A stretch of 64,000 nt of DNA from Ensifer sp. LCM 4579. Lineage in GTDB: Bacteria > Pseudomonadota > Alphaproteobacteria > Rhizobiales > Rhizobiaceae. The notes beneath the pieces were generated by a model. That model did not search any database and had not been told where the DNA came from. It was given only the letters and a program-made list of their open reading frames with translations. How positions within the stretch are numbered: the first letter of the stretch is position 1; each line of letters opens with the position of its first letter. Both the position numbers and the translations under genes were made by a program. The stretch covers positions 62,001 through 126,000 of the forward strand of contig NZ_MDDV01000008.1 of NCBI RefSeq assembly GCF_001854885.1, read 5' to 3'. Below are positions 63,640-64,000 of the stretch, in pieces.

Positions 63640-63906
63640 CTACCTCCCAAGCGCCTTCTTCTGCGCAGCGCACCTCGCCTCCGCATCCGGGAACGGCAGG
63701 ATAACGGCTTCGGGCGAAGGCACAAGACCGTGCGGCGCCCTGCCCGGCTGCCGCGCCGGGAACTCCGCCAAGCCGGGGTTGTCCTCCAGCATCCGCGCGC
63801 GGCGCGTCAGCAATTCGTAGAGTTCCGGCACCAGCCCATCCCCGAACTGGGAGGCCAGCTTATGAAGGCCGATCATCATCATCTGATCGGGACGCTCGTC
63901 ATTCAT
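63640..63906 (-). CDS. Small conserved protein upstream of the haem-monooxygenase-like gene
   Basis: An 88-residue protein, MNDERPDQMMMIGLHKLASQ, followed by a helix-rich stretch and a Pro-rich C-terminus. No family recognised. The tight spacing with the IsdG-like gene suggests a shared role in iron or haem use. The start follows GGAGAAG. Confidence 0.65.
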   Translation of the reverse strand: MNDERPDQMMMIGLHKLASQFGDGLVPELYELLTRRARMLEDNPGLAEFPARQPGRAPHGLVPSPEAVILPFPDAEARCAAQKKALGR

Positions 63907-63956
63907 CGTCACTTCTCCATGCGCCGACGCGCGCTCGACGTCGATGTTGCCGGGGC

Positions 63957-64000
63957 TCAATCCTCGCTGCCGGCGGTGAGGTTGTTCAGCGCCCGCTCCA
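63957..64000 (-). CDS. C-terminus of a gene entering from the right edge
   Basis: The last 14 codons read ERALNNLTAGSED and a TGA stop, 50 bp before the next start on the same strand. The stretch is too short to identify. Confidence 0.4.
   Translation of the reverse strand, partial: ERALNNLTAGSED

Overview
The window looks like chromosomal DNA from a high-GC alphaproteobacterium of the Rhizobiaceae, most likely Sinorhizobium/Ensifer or a close relative. The reasons are a chvE-gguA-gguB-gguC sugar locus with a divergent gbpR-type LysR gene, an inositol dehydrogenase next to a xylose-type ABC transporter, the carboxynorspermidine route to polyamines, and a short palindromic intergenic repeat in three copies. 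No rRNA, CRISPR array, transposase or phage structural gene was recognised. Assignments come from reading the translated sequence and remembered family signatures; no database search was run.

Region 1 (1-17955) is an accessory aromatic-degradation cluster. A long leftward operon runs from a two-subunit molybdopterin enzyme resembling pyrogallol-phloroglucinol transhydroxylase (9262-12264 large, 8376-9251 small), through a shortened TetR gene, an acyl-CoA ligase, two small VOC proteins, a fumarylacetoacetate-hydrolase-type enzyme, a FadL/OmpP1 porin, an extradiol dioxygenase and a beta-class GST, to a thiolase cut by the left edge. A TfdB-like FAD monooxygenase (16117-17955) points the other way. 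The large subunit has an unusual SCP2-like N-terminal extension. A degraded copy of its start and a matching two-palindrome operator lie beside the monooxygenase, so a SulP transporter/PPK2 block (12815-15392) sits between two diverged direct repeats.

Region 2 (18118-27931) is a leftward chvE-gguAB-gguC-aldehyde dehydrogenase-dehydratase operon, which fits the non-phosphorylative route from L-arabinose to alpha-ketoglutarate, with the divergent regulator gbpR. Region 3 (27996-33659) holds a short J-domain-like protein, secreted ankyrin and YHS proteins, an adenylate cyclase/TPR protein, an NTF2-like pseudogene and a small membrane protein. Region 4 (34023-39977) holds idhA, a ROK repressor and xylF-xylH-xylG, with a perfect palindromic operator in the intergenic promoter.

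Region 5 (40192-46140) is a small variable island beside a tRNA-Arg(CCG) gene. It contains a 1531-residue STAND-type ATPase with an N-terminal PD-(D/E)XK nuclease-like domain (an Avs-like antiphage candidate), an antitoxin/Doc toxin pair and an orphan MNT nucleotidyltransferase.

Region 6 (46290-64000) returns to ordinary rhizobial content: polyamine synthesis (nspC plus carboxynorspermidine dehydrogenase), OsmC, a GlxA-type regulator, DUF488, an EF-hand protein, an FAD-linked oxidase, a dipeptide ABC transporter with a membrane dipeptidase, a lipoprotein hydrolase, an SMR pump with its TetR regulator and operator, a truncated hemoglobin, a DUF423 protein, and a haem-monooxygenase-like gene with a small partner.
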